Positions 47,317 to 56,058 are shown, counted from the first letter of the stretch. The stretch is DNA of 64,000 nucleotides from Flavobacterium succinicans LMG 10402 (GCF_000611675.1 NZ_JATV01000004.1:1-64000), one strand, 5' to 3'. Numbers and translations are program-made. Notes: generated by a model not told the origin, from the sequence alone.

Positions 47317-47676
47317 ATGAGTAAAATTAGATTAAAAAATATACGTACCTACTCCTATCATGGCTGTTTAATTGAGGAAGGAAAAATAGGTTCAGACTAT
47401 TTGGTAAACTTAGAAATAGACTGTGATTTATCAACATCAGCGTTATCAGATGAATTAAAAGATACGGTTGATTATGTACTTTTAAACAAAATTGTAGAGG
47501 AAGAAATGGCCATTCGCTCCAAATTATTAGAACATGTGGCTAACAGAATTATAAATCGTGCTTTATTAGAAGCACCAAGTATTACAAAAGTAGCAGTAGA
47601 AGTTTCTAAAATTAACCCTCCTATTGGTGGTGATGTAGAACAAGTTACTATCATTATGAGTAAATCTCGATCTTAG
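47317..47676 (+). CDS. folB: Dihydroneopterin aldolase
   Basis: The product converts 7,8-dihydroneopterin to 6-hydroxymethyl-dihydropterin and glycolaldehyde in folate synthesis. With the start at ATG 47317 it is 119 residues, the usual length; the frame is open upstream to 47266, but that extension does not resemble the family. Typical parts are MSKIRLKNIRTYSYHGCLIEEGKIG (the GCLxEE motif), DTVDYVLLNKIVEEEM, and the C-terminal VAVEVSKINPPIGGDVEQVTI strand pair. The catalytic Lys is probably in VSKINPPI. The tRNA-Cys gene follows. Confidence 0.93.
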   Translation: MSKIRLKNIRTYSYHGCLIEEGKIGSDYLVNLEIDCDLSTSALSDELKDTVDYVLLNKIVEEEMAIRSKLLEHVANRIINRALLEAPSITKVAVEVSKINPPIGGDVEQVTIIMSKSRS

Positions 47677-47744
47677 TTTACATTTCAATACAAACTGGCA
47701 TCTACCAAAGAACCGCTAAATATGTATTAATTTAAACCATGAAA

Positions 47745-47775
47745 TTTGAATTTTAGAAATTTTATACTACATTTG
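47745..47775 (+). promoter_or_regulatory. Promoter of tRNA-Cys
   Basis: TTTG (47745-47748) and TACATTTG (47768-47775) are separated by 19 bases, an ideal flavobacterial promoter, 18 bases before the tRNA. Confidence 0.75.
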
Positions 47776-47792
47776 CAATCCGTTTAAACAAT

Positions 47793-47863
47793 GGCGTCGT
47801 GGCCGAGCGGCTAGGCTGGGCTCTGCAAAAGCTCCTACTCCGGTTCGAATCCGGACGATGCCT
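47793..47863 (+). tRNA. tRNA-Cys (anticodon GCA)
   Basis: The acceptor stem is GGCGTCG/CGATGCC. A D arm (GCC...GGC), an anticodon stem GGGCT/AGCTC with loop CTGCAAA giving anticodon GCA, and a T arm CCGGTTCGAATCCGG are all present. The 3' CCA is not encoded. The length is about 71 bases. Confidence 0.97.
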
Positions 47864-48046
47864 CTGAAACCTTCAAGGAAACTTGGAGGTTTTTTTATGG
47901 TTAATTTTTAGGAAAAATTAAATAAAGAAAAAGTTCGAATCCGAACTATAACTCTGAAAACTTCAAGCAAACTTGGAGTTTTTTCATGGTTAATTTTTAA
48001 GAAAAATCAGATAAAGAAAGTGTTCTAATCCGGACCATGACTCAAA
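47843..48046 (+). repeat. Tandem repeats of the tRNA-Cys 3' end plus terminator
   Basis: GTTCGAATCCGG...CTCTGAAA..CTTCAAG starts at 47843 inside the tRNA and is repeated at 47933 and, shorter, at 48022 (period 90 then 89). The extra copies have lost tRNA pairing but keep the flanking TTAATTTTTA-GAAAAAT and AAATAAAGAAA strings. Confidence 0.85.
47867..47898 (+). terminator. Terminator directly after tRNA-Cys
   Basis: AAACCTTCAAG and CTTGGAGGTTT pair around GAAA and run into T residues. The second repeat unit carries a related hairpin (47957-47985) with AAAACTTCAAG / CTTGGAGTTTT. Confidence 0.8.
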
Positions 48047-48075
48047 AGAGATGCATAAATGTATCTCTTTTTTTA
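48047..48075 (+). terminator. Third hairpin terminator of the tRNA-Cys tail
   Basis: AAGAGATGCAT and ATGTATCTCTT pair around AA, followed by a T run. It ends the tandem tail. Confidence 0.7.
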
Positions 48076-48111
48076 TAATTATTGTAACTATTCAGCTTGT
48101 CTTACTTTCAA

Positions 48112-48241
48112 TTGCCTCCAGCTTTAGCTGGAGTTATGATGGGGATTTATTGCATTGGCTTTAGCAAAATAAAAACAACAAATTTTGGCTAAAGCCTTTA
48201 AAAATTTCAAATATCATTTCTCCAACTAAAGTTGGAGGCAA
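48112..48241. repeat. Palindromic intergenic element (TTGCCTCCA ends)
   Basis: The outer inverted arms read TTGCCTCCAGCTTTAGCTGG and CTCCAACTAAAGTTGGAGGC, and an inner GGCTTTAGC pairs with GCTAAAGCC. Each outer arm is itself a small hairpin. The size (130 bp) and double-palindrome form resemble REP-like or MITE-like elements of Bacteroidota. The gap from 47864 to 48381 contains this, the tRNA tail repeats and the LysE terminator. Confidence 0.75.
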
Positions 48242-48326
48242 GTAATGTCAAAAAATACCTGATTAGTTACTCATTATTTTAAAAAATATGATCATCAAGA
48301 ATACTAAATAAAGTGTAGTCTTAAAC

Positions 48327-48358
48327 AAAAAAGCTTCTGAAATTCAGAAGCTTTTATC
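48327..48358 (-). terminator. Terminator of the LysE-family gene
   Basis: AAAAGCTTCTGAA and TTCAGAAGCTTTT pair; it lies about 25 bases after the gene end. Confidence 0.8.
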
Positions 48359-48381
48359 ATTTATATTAAGAGCAATATCTT

Positions 48382-49056
48382 CTACTCTATCTTTTCTAAG
48401 GCATTTTTTACCATTTCTTTTTTGCCTGGAAAAACACCTTGTGCTATTAAAACAATTCCAAAAATCATTAAAACTACAGCAATTCCTTTTTTAATTTTAT
48501 GAATGTTAGTAGGTGTCATTTTTGATTTTAATTTTTTTGCCAAAACGATTTTAATACAATCAATTAACAAATATGAAACGATAACTGATGTAAAAAAAGT
48601 AAGCATTCTAGACGTTTGCATGTCCATTTTTGGACCAACAGAAATGATAACTGCCAACCAAAATCCTAAAACACCAATATTGATAATATTCAAGAAAAAA
48701 CCTTTCATAAATAAACTTCCGTAGTTCTTCTTGAGGATTTCATCTTCCAATATTTCTTCTGGAGATTTCTCGGTATTTCGCAATTTTATAAAAGAAATGA
48801 TACCGTATGCCAACATCACAATTCCACCGAAAATAAACAAGGAAGGTTCATCTTTAAGACTCGTTATCAAACGATAACTTCCCAAATAAGCGATAGCAAT
48901 AAAAACAATATCGCCAAAAATAACACCTAAATCAAATACCATTGCAGCTCTAAATCCTTTACTAATACTAGTTTCTAGTAAAATAAAGAACACAGGGCCA
49001 ATCATAAAACTTAAAAAAATTCCCCAAGGAATTCCAGCTAAAATATCATTAATCAT
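48382..49056 (-). CDS. LysE-family amino-acid exporter
   Basis: This 224-residue membrane protein has about six helices. It begins with IPWGIFLSFMIGPVFFILLETSISKGFRAAMVFDLGVIFGDI, the N-terminal LysE/RhtB signature (GPxFFxLL...G.R.A....G...GD). Such proteins export amino acids or related small solutes. It is the third gene of rnr-GIN-LysE with a 59-base gap. The gap holds a partial tandem repeat (TAGTAATTAGTGAA units), so it may have its own transcription. Confidence 0.87.
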   Translation of the reverse strand: MINDILAGIPWGIFLSFMIGPVFFILLETSISKGFRAAMVFDLGVIFGDIVFIAIAYLGSYRLITSLKDEPSLFIFGGIVMLAYGIISFIKLRNTEKSPEEILEDEILKKNYGSLFMKGFFLNIINIGVLGFWLAVIISVGPKMDMQTSRMLTFFTSVIVSYLLIDCIKIVLAKKLKSKMTPTNIHKIKKGIAVVLMIFGIVLIAQGVFPGKKEMVKNALEKIE

Positions 49057-49097
49057 TTAATAGTGTATAGTAATTAGTGAATAGTAATTAGTGAATA
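49057..49097. repeat. Short tandem repeat (about 15-bp unit)
   Basis: TAGTAATTAGTGAA is repeated about 2.5 times between the GIN-domain and LysE genes. It is a simple intergenic repeat of a kind common in flavobacteria. Confidence 0.6.
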
Positions 49098-49115
49098 GCT
49101 AAAAGTCTAGTTAAG

Positions 49116-49781
49116 TTACTTTTCTATTATAGTTCCACCAAGGATGGTTTCTTGATTGATTTGTTTGGGTTTACCATAAATATAAATAGAGCCTCCAGCC
49201 TTCACTTTTGCATCTACTAAGGTCGTAGCATGTATTTCAGCTTTTCCTCCCGCAGAAACGTTTATTGTAGCTTGATCGCTTATTAAATCCATACCTTCTA
49301 AGATACCACCTGACGCAATGGTAACCGCCTGACTTTTGGTTGTACCTCTAAGGTCTAATATTCCACCTGAAACGGCTCTTATAGTCGCTTTTTCGGTATC
49401 TAATTCCACTTTGATGGTAGCACCTTCTTTAGTATTTAGTGTCAAAAGCGTTTGTTTGAATTGAAAATCACAAGAAACATAACTGCCTTCACTGGCATCT
49501 ATACTTTCAATTTTCTTGAAATGTAGTTCGATTTTAATATCGTTTCCGGCCATTAATTTAGGAAAAGGCATTCTTAATTTTAATTGACCATTATTGTTAA
49601 TAACCTCTACTTCGCTGGCTCTTGTGCCCGAAATACTGACTTTAGTTTCAGCAGCTGGAATCAACTTAACAGTTAGTTTATCAAATATTTTCACACTGTC
49701 AAAATCTCCGATATTCTTAGTTATTTGGGCTTGTACAACACTAGTTATTAGTAATGTAATCAATGCAATGTATTTTTTCAT
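49116..49781 (-). CDS. Secreted GIN-domain (DUF2807) protein
   Basis: This 221-residue protein has a signal peptide (about 1-18, VVQA-QI). The mature part begins ITKNIGDFDSVKIFDKLTVKLIPA, the head-GIN start, and continues as a right-handed beta-solenoid rich in G and S (YVSCDFQFKQTLLTLNTKEGATIKVE, SAGGKAEIHATT, AGGSIYIYGKPK). The family is named for its G-I-N motifs and is common in Bacteroidota envelopes, possibly binding sugars; no reaction is known. It starts seven bases after the rnr stop and so is probably co-transcribed with it. Confidence 0.87.
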   Translation of the reverse strand: MKKYIALITLLITSVVQAQITKNIGDFDSVKIFDKLTVKLIPAAETKVSISGTRASEVEVINNNGQLKLRMPFPKLMAGNDIKIELHFKKIESIDASEGSYVSCDFQFKQTLLTLNTKEGATIKVELDTEKATIRAVSGGILDLRGTTKSQAVTIASGGILEGMDLISDQATINVSAGGKAEIHATTLVDAKVKAGGSIYIYGKPKQINQETILGGTIIEK

Positions 49782-49788
49782 TTTTCTT

Positions 49789-51969
49789 CTAATTGTTTCT
49801 TTTTACAAAATTAAAATCCAATTGTTTTTTAACTAAATCGGCATTTTTAACTTTTACATAAATCTCGTCTCCTAATTGTAATAAATCATGTGAAGTCGCG
49901 CCAACTAAGGCATATTGCTTTTCATCGAAAGTATAATAATCCTCTTTAATATCACGAATTCGGACCATACCTTCACATTTGTTCTCGATGATTTCAACAT
50001 AAATTCCCCATTCGGTTACTCCCGAAATGACACCCAAAAACTCTTGATCTTGATGGTTTTGCATGTATTTCACCTGCATGTATTTGATGGAATCGCGTTC
50101 AGCATTGGTAGCCAAACCTTCCATGGTTGATGAATGTAAACATTTGGTTTCATACGTTTCTTCATCAGCTGATTTTCCTCCATCTAAATAAAACTGTAAC
50201 AATCTATGCACCATTACATCGGGATACCTACGAATCGGTGAAGTAAAATGAGAATAATAATCAAAAGCTAATCCGTAATGACCAATATTATCGGTTGAAT
50301 ATTTGGCTTTACTCATTGAACGAATGGCTAAAGTATCAATCAAATTTTGTTCTTTTTTACCACTCACCTCCTCCATCAAAGCATTCAATGATTTGGAGAT
50401 ATCACCTTTGTTTCTAAAGTCAATTTTGTATCCAAATTTAGCAATCACATTTTGCATGGCAATTAGCTTATCTTCATTGGGTTCATCGTGAATTCTGTAG
50501 ATAAACGTTTTCTTTTGTTTCCCAATATATTCCGCTACTTTTCTGTTGGCCAAAAGCATGAATTCTTCAATCAAATGATTGGCATCTTTGGCTATTTTGA
50601 AGTACACGCCTTCAGGTTCTCCTTCTTGATCTAAATTGAATTTTACTTCTACTTTATCAAAAGAAATAGCCCCTTCATTCATTCTATTTCTTCTTAAAAT
50701 TTTGGCTAATTCATCCATTTTAAGAGTAGCTTCTACAATTTCGTCAGCCACCACATAGCTACTTCCTGTGATTGAAGTTTCTATTGGAATCGTATTGTCT
50801 TTGGTTTCAATGATGTATTGTGCTTCTTCATACGCAAAACGTTGGTCCGAAAAAATAACTGTTCTTCCAAACCATTGGTTCACAACTTTGGCTTTGGCAT
50901 CCAATTCAAAAATAGCCGAAAAGGTATATTTCTCTTCTTGAGGACGTAACGAACAAGCGAAATTTGATAAAACCTCAGGTAACATTGGCACTACCCTATC
51001 TACCAAATATACCGAAGTGGCGCGTTGATAGGCTTCATCATCAAGTATGGTTCCTTCTTCTAGATAATACGAAACATCAGCAATGTGAACCCCTATTTCG
51101 AAATTACCATTCTCTAATTTTTTGAAAGACAAGGCATCATCAAAATCTTTGGCATCTTTTGGATCAATAGTAAAAGTCAGCGTATCTCGCATATCGCGAC
51201 GTTTCGCAATTTCACTTTCTTGAATCGTAGTATCAATTTTTTGAGCAAAGGTTTCAACTTCTATTGGAAACTCAGAAGGCAAACCATATTCGGCCAAAAT
51301 AGCGTGAATTTCTGTATCGTGTTCTCCTGGTTTACCGAGTACTTTTTCAACTCTACCAAAAGGACTATCCGCTCTTTTAGGCCAATCTTCGATGTGAACC
51401 AAAACGACATCTCCTTGCTCTGCCTCTCCTATTTTATCTTTTGGAATAAAAATATCCGTGTACATTTTTGGATTGGCGGTCGATACAAAAGCAAAATTCT
51501 TTTGAATGTCAATGACACCTACAAAATCAGTTTTGGCTCTTTCGACTACTTCAATGACTTCGCCTTCAGGACGTTTTCCTTTTCTTCGATTATAGACATA
51601 GACTTTTACTTTGTCTTTGTCTAAGGCACGATTCAAATTATTGGTTGGAATAAAAACGTCTTCTTCAAAATCAGGACAAATAAAATAAGCCGTCTTACGA
51701 CCGGTCATATCTATCGTTCCTTCGTAATAATCCTGACTTATGGCTTTGACCAAATAACTTCCTGGTTCTGATTCTATGATTTTTTTGGAAGCTGCTAATA
51801 GTTTCAAATCCTTAATGATTTGATTTCTACTTTGCGTATCATCAAGTGCTAGCTTTGCCCCTATTTGTTTATAATTAAAACCCTTATTAGGATTTTGTGC
51901 CAATATTTTTAAAATTTTATCGCTAAAATCTTTTTCTTTTTTGATTGGCTTTCTCAGTCTTTTACGCAT
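49789..51969 (-). CDS. rnr: Ribonuclease R
   Basis: This 726-residue 3'-5' exoribonuclease degrades structured RNA. The N-terminal winged-helix-like region (about 15-70) and cold-shock OB domains (about 80-240) precede the RNB domain. The RNB aspartate cluster is in DPKDAKDFDDALSF (about 272-281), with EGTILDDEAYQRATSVYLVDRVVPMLP and HFTSPIRRYPDVMVHRLL downstream. An S1 domain (about 640-720; GVISGVTEWGIYVEI) ends the protein. The lysine-rich tail of the E. coli enzyme is absent. It is first in a probable operon with the GIN-domain gene. Confidence 0.97.
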   Translation of the reverse strand: MRKRLRKPIKKEKDFSDKILKILAQNPNKGFNYKQIGAKLALDDTQSRNQIIKDLKLLAASKKIIESEPGSYLVKAISQDYYEGTIDMTGRKTAYFICPDFEEDVFIPTNNLNRALDKDKVKVYVYNRRKGKRPEGEVIEVVERAKTDFVGVIDIQKNFAFVSTANPKMYTDIFIPKDKIGEAEQGDVVLVHIEDWPKRADSPFGRVEKVLGKPGEHDTEIHAILAEYGLPSEFPIEVETFAQKIDTTIQESEIAKRRDMRDTLTFTIDPKDAKDFDDALSFKKLENGNFEIGVHIADVSYYLEEGTILDDEAYQRATSVYLVDRVVPMLPEVLSNFACSLRPQEEKYTFSAIFELDAKAKVVNQWFGRTVIFSDQRFAYEEAQYIIETKDNTIPIETSITGSSYVVADEIVEATLKMDELAKILRRNRMNEGAISFDKVEVKFNLDQEGEPEGVYFKIAKDANHLIEEFMLLANRKVAEYIGKQKKTFIYRIHDEPNEDKLIAMQNVIAKFGYKIDFRNKGDISKSLNALMEEVSGKKEQNLIDTLAIRSMSKAKYSTDNIGHYGLAFDYYSHFTSPIRRYPDVMVHRLLQFYLDGGKSADEETYETKCLHSSTMEGLATNAERDSIKYMQVKYMQNHQDQEFLGVISGVTEWGIYVEIIENKCEGMVRIRDIKEDYYTFDEKQYALVGATSHDLLQLGDEIYVKVKNADLVKKQLDFNFVKRNN

Positions 51970-52088
51970 ATATCTTTTCTAATAAAGTCTAAAATTACAA
52001 AATAGTAACGGTTAAACACGAATGCCCTTTCGTTTTAAATTAAATATAACGTATTCTTAATTTCTATATCTTTATACAAATAACTGTT

Positions 52089-52322
52089 ATGCAAGATTTT
52101 AAGACTATTGCGGTATTCAATTATCCACATGAAATTGTGGTTTTACGTCACATTTTAGAGCTTGAAAAAATTCCCTTTTTTTTCGAAAATGAAACCATGC
52201 TATCGGTTGCTCCTTTTTATACCCATGCCATTGGCGGCATCCAACTCAAAGTCCACCCAAACGATTTTGAAGCAGTACAACTAATCTTGAATGATCTCAA
52301 TACTCATTTAAAAATTGTCTGA
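52089..52322 (+). CDS. DUF2007-family small protein
   Basis: This 77-residue protein matches the DUF2007 (putative signal-transducing) family: KTIAVFNYPHEIVVLRHILELEKIPFFFENE followed by GGIQLKVHPNDFEAVQLIL. It is a small alpha-beta fold with unknown role. A perfect DnaA box (TTATCCACA, 52121-52129) lies within its 5' end. It is the first plus-strand gene at the switch in gene orientation. Confidence 0.88.
   Translation: MQDFKTIAVFNYPHEIVVLRHILELEKIPFFFENETMLSVAPFYTHAIGGIQLKVHPNDFEAVQLILNDLNTHLKIV
52121..52129 (+). promoter_or_regulatory. Perfect DnaA box
   Basis: TTATCCACA is the canonical DnaA-binding 9-mer. One copy can occur by chance, but here it lies beside a cluster of one- to two-mismatch copies. 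Confidence 0.5.
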
Positions 52323-53230
52323 TTCGATTTTATCTTACTTTTCAAAAATCAAAGTTGTCAACATTCATTTAAATAATAAAAAAGAAAAATTTAAAATTAA
52401 ATATTTTTTGATGGTTATTATAGCGTGTTAATAATGGCAATAATTTTTTGTAAAAAATAGAAATTATGAAGTTAATTGAACTTATATGGAGTTATTAACA
52501 ATGATTTTTAATACTAAAGCTTTGTAAAAGAGGTGTTTTTAATATTTAATTAACAATCGTTGATAATCTATTTTATATTGCATTTGTAAAAAAGTTTTTT
52601 GTTTTTCAATGTTAACAACTCTATTACGACTATTGATAACTATTCTAAAAATTCAACAAACTTTTCTTGTGTAATTCGATCCCATTTTGGATTACAATTT
52701 TTTTCGAAGGAAACTAAAAAAACTTCTAATTTTCTTTCTCAACTTATCAACAATATTTGTTAATTTAAAGTTAACTGAATATCAACTAATTACGTTTTGC
52801 TATTAACAATGTAAAAAATTAACATTTGTAATGAAATAAATGTGCTGATTTTAAGTATTTTATAAAAATGTAAAAATCGTATATTTTAGTTAAAATATTC
52901 TATGTGAGGCGGTTACTGAGTATCTTTTTTTAGAAGGTTTTGATCCCGTTATTTCGTTTTTTATGATGTCTTTATTATTGTATGTTGATGGAAACGCAAT
53001 AGAAAATTTAATAAAAATAAACAGTCGGTAGGGTTTAGAAGATTAAAGAGTTTATAATATTCTTATTTACTGTATGATTTTTTGTGTTGATTTGGTCAAT
53101 CTTGCTTTTATTAGATTGGTTTATTTACTTTAAAAGTTATACTTTTTTACTGCTGGTAAAAGCAAAATTTATAAACATAACTCAATTACTTTAGTTAAAT
53201 TTGTTGCCTCACAACTTAATACAATAACTA
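52323..53230. other. AT-rich gene-free region, candidate replication origin
   Basis: The 908-base gap holds no plausible gene. It has DnaA-box-like 9-mers at 52426-52434 (TGTTAATAA), 52492-52500 (TTATTAACA), 52558-52566 (CGTTGATAA), 52631-52639 (TATTGATAA), 52744-52752 (TTATCAACA) and 52800-52808 (CTATTAACA), together with long AT-only stretches that could unwind. Gene orientation switches here, mostly minus to the left and mostly plus to the right, and the parS cluster is about 15 kb away. Origin function is inferred; no experiment or skew analysis was possible. Confidence 0.5.
53196..53203 (+). promoter_or_regulatory. -7 box of rpiB
   Basis: TAAATTTG matches TAnnTTTG, 27 bases before the rpiB start. 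Confidence 0.5.
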
Positions 53231-53662
53231 ATGAAAATTTCTATCGGTAACGATCACGCAGGACCAGATTATAAAAAAGCAATTGTTCAGTATTTAGAAG
53301 CTAAAGGACATGTAGTAACTAATTATGGTACAGATACAGAAGCTTCTGTTGATTATCCAGACTTTGGTCATCCTGTTGCTACAGATGTTGAAAATGGTGC
53401 AGCCGATTTTGGGATTGTAATCTGCGGAAGTGGTAACGGTATAGCTATGACGGTTAATAAACACGCTGGAGTAAGAGCAGGTCTTTGTTGGACCAAAGAA
53501 ATTGCCTATTTAACCCGTTTACATAATGATGCTAATGTGTTGAGTATTCCAGCACGTTTTACTTCTATTCAACAAGCGGTAGAAATTGTAGAGACTTTTT
53601 TAACCACTGATTTTGAGGGTGGAAGACACCAGAATAGAGTGATTAAAATTGCTTGTCAATAA
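53231..53662 (+). CDS. rpiB: Ribose-5-phosphate isomerase B
   Basis: This 143-residue RpiB/LacAB-family isomerase interconverts ribose 5-phosphate and ribulose 5-phosphate in the pentose phosphate pathway. The motifs are MKISIGNDHAGPDYK (phosphate and substrate binding), YGTDTEASVDYPDFGHPVA, ICGSGNGIAMTVNKHAGVRAGLCW and HNDANVLSIPAR. The usual catalytic Cys in the GTGxG-like loop is seen as VICGSGNG. It is the first gene right of the candidate origin and is followed by a strong terminator. Confidence 0.95.
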   Translation: MKISIGNDHAGPDYKKAIVQYLEAKGHVVTNYGTDTEASVDYPDFGHPVATDVENGAADFGIVICGSGNGIAMTVNKHAGVRAGLCWTKEIAYLTRLHNDANVLSIPARFTSIQQAVEIVETFLTTDFEGGRHQNRVIKIACQ

Positions 53663-53697
53663 AAATTTTTTCGAGGTGCTTCGCACCAGTTGATATA

Positions 53698-53741
53698 AAA
53701 AAACCGCTTAGTAATTAAATAAACTAAGCGGTTTTTTTTTA
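53698..53741. terminator. Bidirectional terminator between rpiB and the M48 gene
   Basis: AAAACCGCTTAGT and ACTAAGCGGTTTT pair around AATTAAATAA, followed by T9. It can serve both convergent genes. Confidence 0.88.
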
Positions 53742-53745
53742 CATG

Positions 53746-54855
53746 CTATTTTTGAAGTATTTCAAACAATACTTTTAGTTTGAGGTGTTCTGTGTACTGT
53801 TTTTTTTGTGATGCTATCTGTTTTTTAATGCTTTCAATTCTGTTTTCTGTTATAGGATGTGTACTCAAAAATTCGGGTATTTCAATGCCGTGTTCTTTTT
53901 GTAAACGTTGAAATAAAGTAACCATTCCTTTTGGGTTGACCTGATTTTGCGTAACAATTCGAAAACCTTCTTCATCCGCTTCTCGCTCAAAAGTTCTTGA
54001 AAAAGATAGTGATTGCAGCGTATTGACATTGTCACCAATAACAGCCATAACGCCATTCACATCACCTAAAATAGTTGAAATAAATAGATAACCCGAAAGG
54101 TTTCGACACAGCATTTTCATTGCATGACGTTGGTTGACGTGCGCCGTTTCATGTCCAATTAATGCTACTAATTCATCATAACTTTTCATTTCGTTCAAAA
54201 TACCGGTATACACTACAATAGTACCATCGGGTAGGGCATAGGCATTCATGATTTCTGAATCGATGACTTTGAATTTTAGTTTCTTTCTATTATTGAGTTG
54301 TAAACAGGCAGCAAAATCATTGAGTGCTTTCGTTTTTTCTATTTGTGGTTTTCCAAATATAGATTGTTCATCTATAAAATTTTCACCCAAGGTATCATCA
54401 TAATCTTCTGGAATAAGGACTACCGATTTTTCAGCAACCCAAGGCAAAACATACAAATACGTCAAACCAATGGTTGTTATTAAGAAAAGAGCTAATAGGA
54501 TATGAAATTTTAGTGGTTTTTGTACTAAAGTTTGATACCAATTGATCAAGCCTTTTTCTTTTCTGTACTGATGAATAGCAGTGATTAATACTTGATCCGT
54601 TACTTTAATGAGTTGAATGGGATCATCTCCGTGTTGTAAAAGTAGGGTGGTACCTCTATTTTCAAATTGAATGGTATTGATGAGCCACGTCGTCGTGTTT
54701 ATACTTTTAGTTAAAGAGAAATCGATTACAACTTCAGTATTCTTCAACTCTGTTTGAAAGATAATATGTCCTTTTACTGCCTCAAAAAACAGCTCAACTG
54801 TAGTTGGTACAGCTGAGCGTCCATCATAAAATATACCTTTAGAAGTGATGCTCAT
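53746..54855 (-). CDS. M48-family membrane metallopeptidase
   Basis: This 369-residue zinc peptidase has an N-terminal soluble or membrane-associated region (about 1-110), a transmembrane helix (about 115-137), then the catalytic domain. It contains GTIVVYTGILNEMKSYDELVALIGHETAHVNQRHAMK, with HExxH near 233-237 and the third ligand in FSRTFEREADEEGFRI (about 288). STHPITENRIESIKKQI near the end completes the pattern. It probably degrades damaged membrane or envelope proteins, like HtpX or BepA. It starts four bases after the YjgN gene, so the two form an operon. Confidence 0.92.
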   Translation of the reverse strand: MSITSKGIFYDGRSAVPTTVELFFEAVKGHIIFQTELKNTEVVIDFSLTKSINTTTWLINTIQFENRGTTLLLQHGDDPIQLIKVTDQVLITAIHQYRKEKGLINWYQTLVQKPLKFHILLALFLITTIGLTYLYVLPWVAEKSVVLIPEDYDDTLGENFIDEQSIFGKPQIEKTKALNDFAACLQLNNRKKLKFKVIDSEIMNAYALPDGTIVVYTGILNEMKSYDELVALIGHETAHVNQRHAMKMLCRNLSGYLFISTILGDVNGVMAVIGDNVNTLQSLSFSRTFEREADEEGFRIVTQNQVNPKGMVTLFQRLQKEHGIEIPEFLSTHPITENRIESIKKQIASQKKQYTEHLKLKVLFEILQK

Positions 54856-54859
54856 TTTT

Positions 54860-55819
54860 TTAAATAATAAATCCTAAATCTAAGAAATCACTAAGATCTT
54901 CACCCGTAGCATCTTTGAAATTTTCTTCGGTTTGCACTAGGGTATCCAAGTCAATATCGCCTTCTATTTCTATGTGATCAAATACATACTTTAACGTTCT
55001 TGTGGCTACCCATGCATAGCCAAAACCTAAAGTAAAAAGTATGATTAATACATTGGTGATTCCTAAAGTTAAGAAATCTCCGCCAGTAGCTGTGGAGGTT
55101 AACTGCAATTCTTTATCTTCTTGATGAAGGCTAATATTAGAAACATAATAATCAAACAATTCTTTTTGCCACCAAAAGAAATAAATACCAAAAGTAATAG
55201 CCGTCAAGAAATAGCCTTTAAAGAAAATCAAAATATAATCATCACCATTACCGGCATAATTAAATTCAGCATCTCCAAAACGAATATTTCCTATTACATA
55301 TCTTCTCATATTCATAGACATCCAAAAAGTATAAATTCCAAAGGTGATTATGGTGAAAAATATCCATTTAAAGAAGCTAAGGGTAAACTCCTTACGATCG
55401 CCTCTATAACCAAATCGAATCCCTCTCCAAGAAGTTCTAGACATTCTATAACGATAGGAACCATGAATGGCTAATGGCATAAGTGCTAAAAAGCCCAAGT
55501 AAAAAAGAATAATACCTACAGCAGGAAGTTCAAGGAATATAAATAAATAAACTATACCAAATAAAGAGATAAACAGAAGTATGGCTTTGATAAAACCTTT
55601 AAACATTTCTCTTCCAGTACCGTGAAAGGCAAAGGAATCGCCATTAAGCTGTGTTTCGCCATAAAGATAGTGGAGTTGTTTGGCTTTTGCCCATGGATAG
55701 TACAAACCAAGTGTAATAAGGGTTAGTAACCAATTGACAATAATAATACTAAAAAATTGGCTTCCTTTTCCAGTATAGGATAACTGGTAATTTTTTGGTA
55801 GTTGGTTTTTTTGTTCCAT
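54860..55819 (-). CDS. YjgN-family (DUF898) membrane protein
   Basis: This 319-residue inner-membrane protein is built of repeated helix pairs with the family signature GLYYPWAKAKQLHYLYGETQLNG, SFFKWIFFTIITFGIYTFWMSMNMRRY, GYFLTAITFGIYFFWWQKELFDY and a late LGFGYAWVATRTLKYVFDHI. The role is unknown. Co-transcription with an M48 peptidase is a common arrangement for DUF898 genes and suggests that they work together on envelope maintenance. Confidence 0.9.
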   Translation of the reverse strand: MEQKNQLPKNYQLSYTGKGSQFFSIIIVNWLLTLITLGLYYPWAKAKQLHYLYGETQLNGDSFAFHGTGREMFKGFIKAILLFISLFGIVYLFIFLELPAVGIILFYLGFLALMPLAIHGSYRYRMSRTSWRGIRFGYRGDRKEFTLSFFKWIFFTIITFGIYTFWMSMNMRRYVIGNIRFGDAEFNYAGNGDDYILIFFKGYFLTAITFGIYFFWWQKELFDYYVSNISLHQEDKELQLTSTATGGDFLTLGITNVLIILFTLGFGYAWVATRTLKYVFDHIEIEGDIDLDTLVQTEENFKDATGEDLSDFLDLGFII

Positions 55820-55959
55820 TTTTAAAATAATTAATTTTCTTGTTAATATTAATAATTTTTAAATATATAATTTTTTTAAACAATAGGAGTATAAATTTTT
55901 CTTATTGAGTTATCAAACATTAAAATGTTAAGAGGAGTGCCAAAATCTTTTTAAAGTAA

Positions 55960-55967
55960 TACATTTG
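55960..55967 (+). promoter_or_regulatory. -7 box of the suf operon
   Basis: TACATTTG matches TAnnTTTG, about 90 bases upstream of sufA. No clear -33 or Fur- or IscR-like operator is recognised. Confidence 0.5.
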
Positions 55968-56058
55968 CAGTTAATTTAGACAAAATCAATATAGCCGAAA
56001 ATTAAGGCCTTTAAACGGCCTAAAACACTAATAAAATAACCAAAATATATAATTACAA

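Noticed and set aside
47933..48040. Additional tRNA genes after tRNA-Cys
   Set aside because: Only the T arm and 3' acceptor side are repeated. No D arm, anticodon arm or 5' acceptor strand is present.
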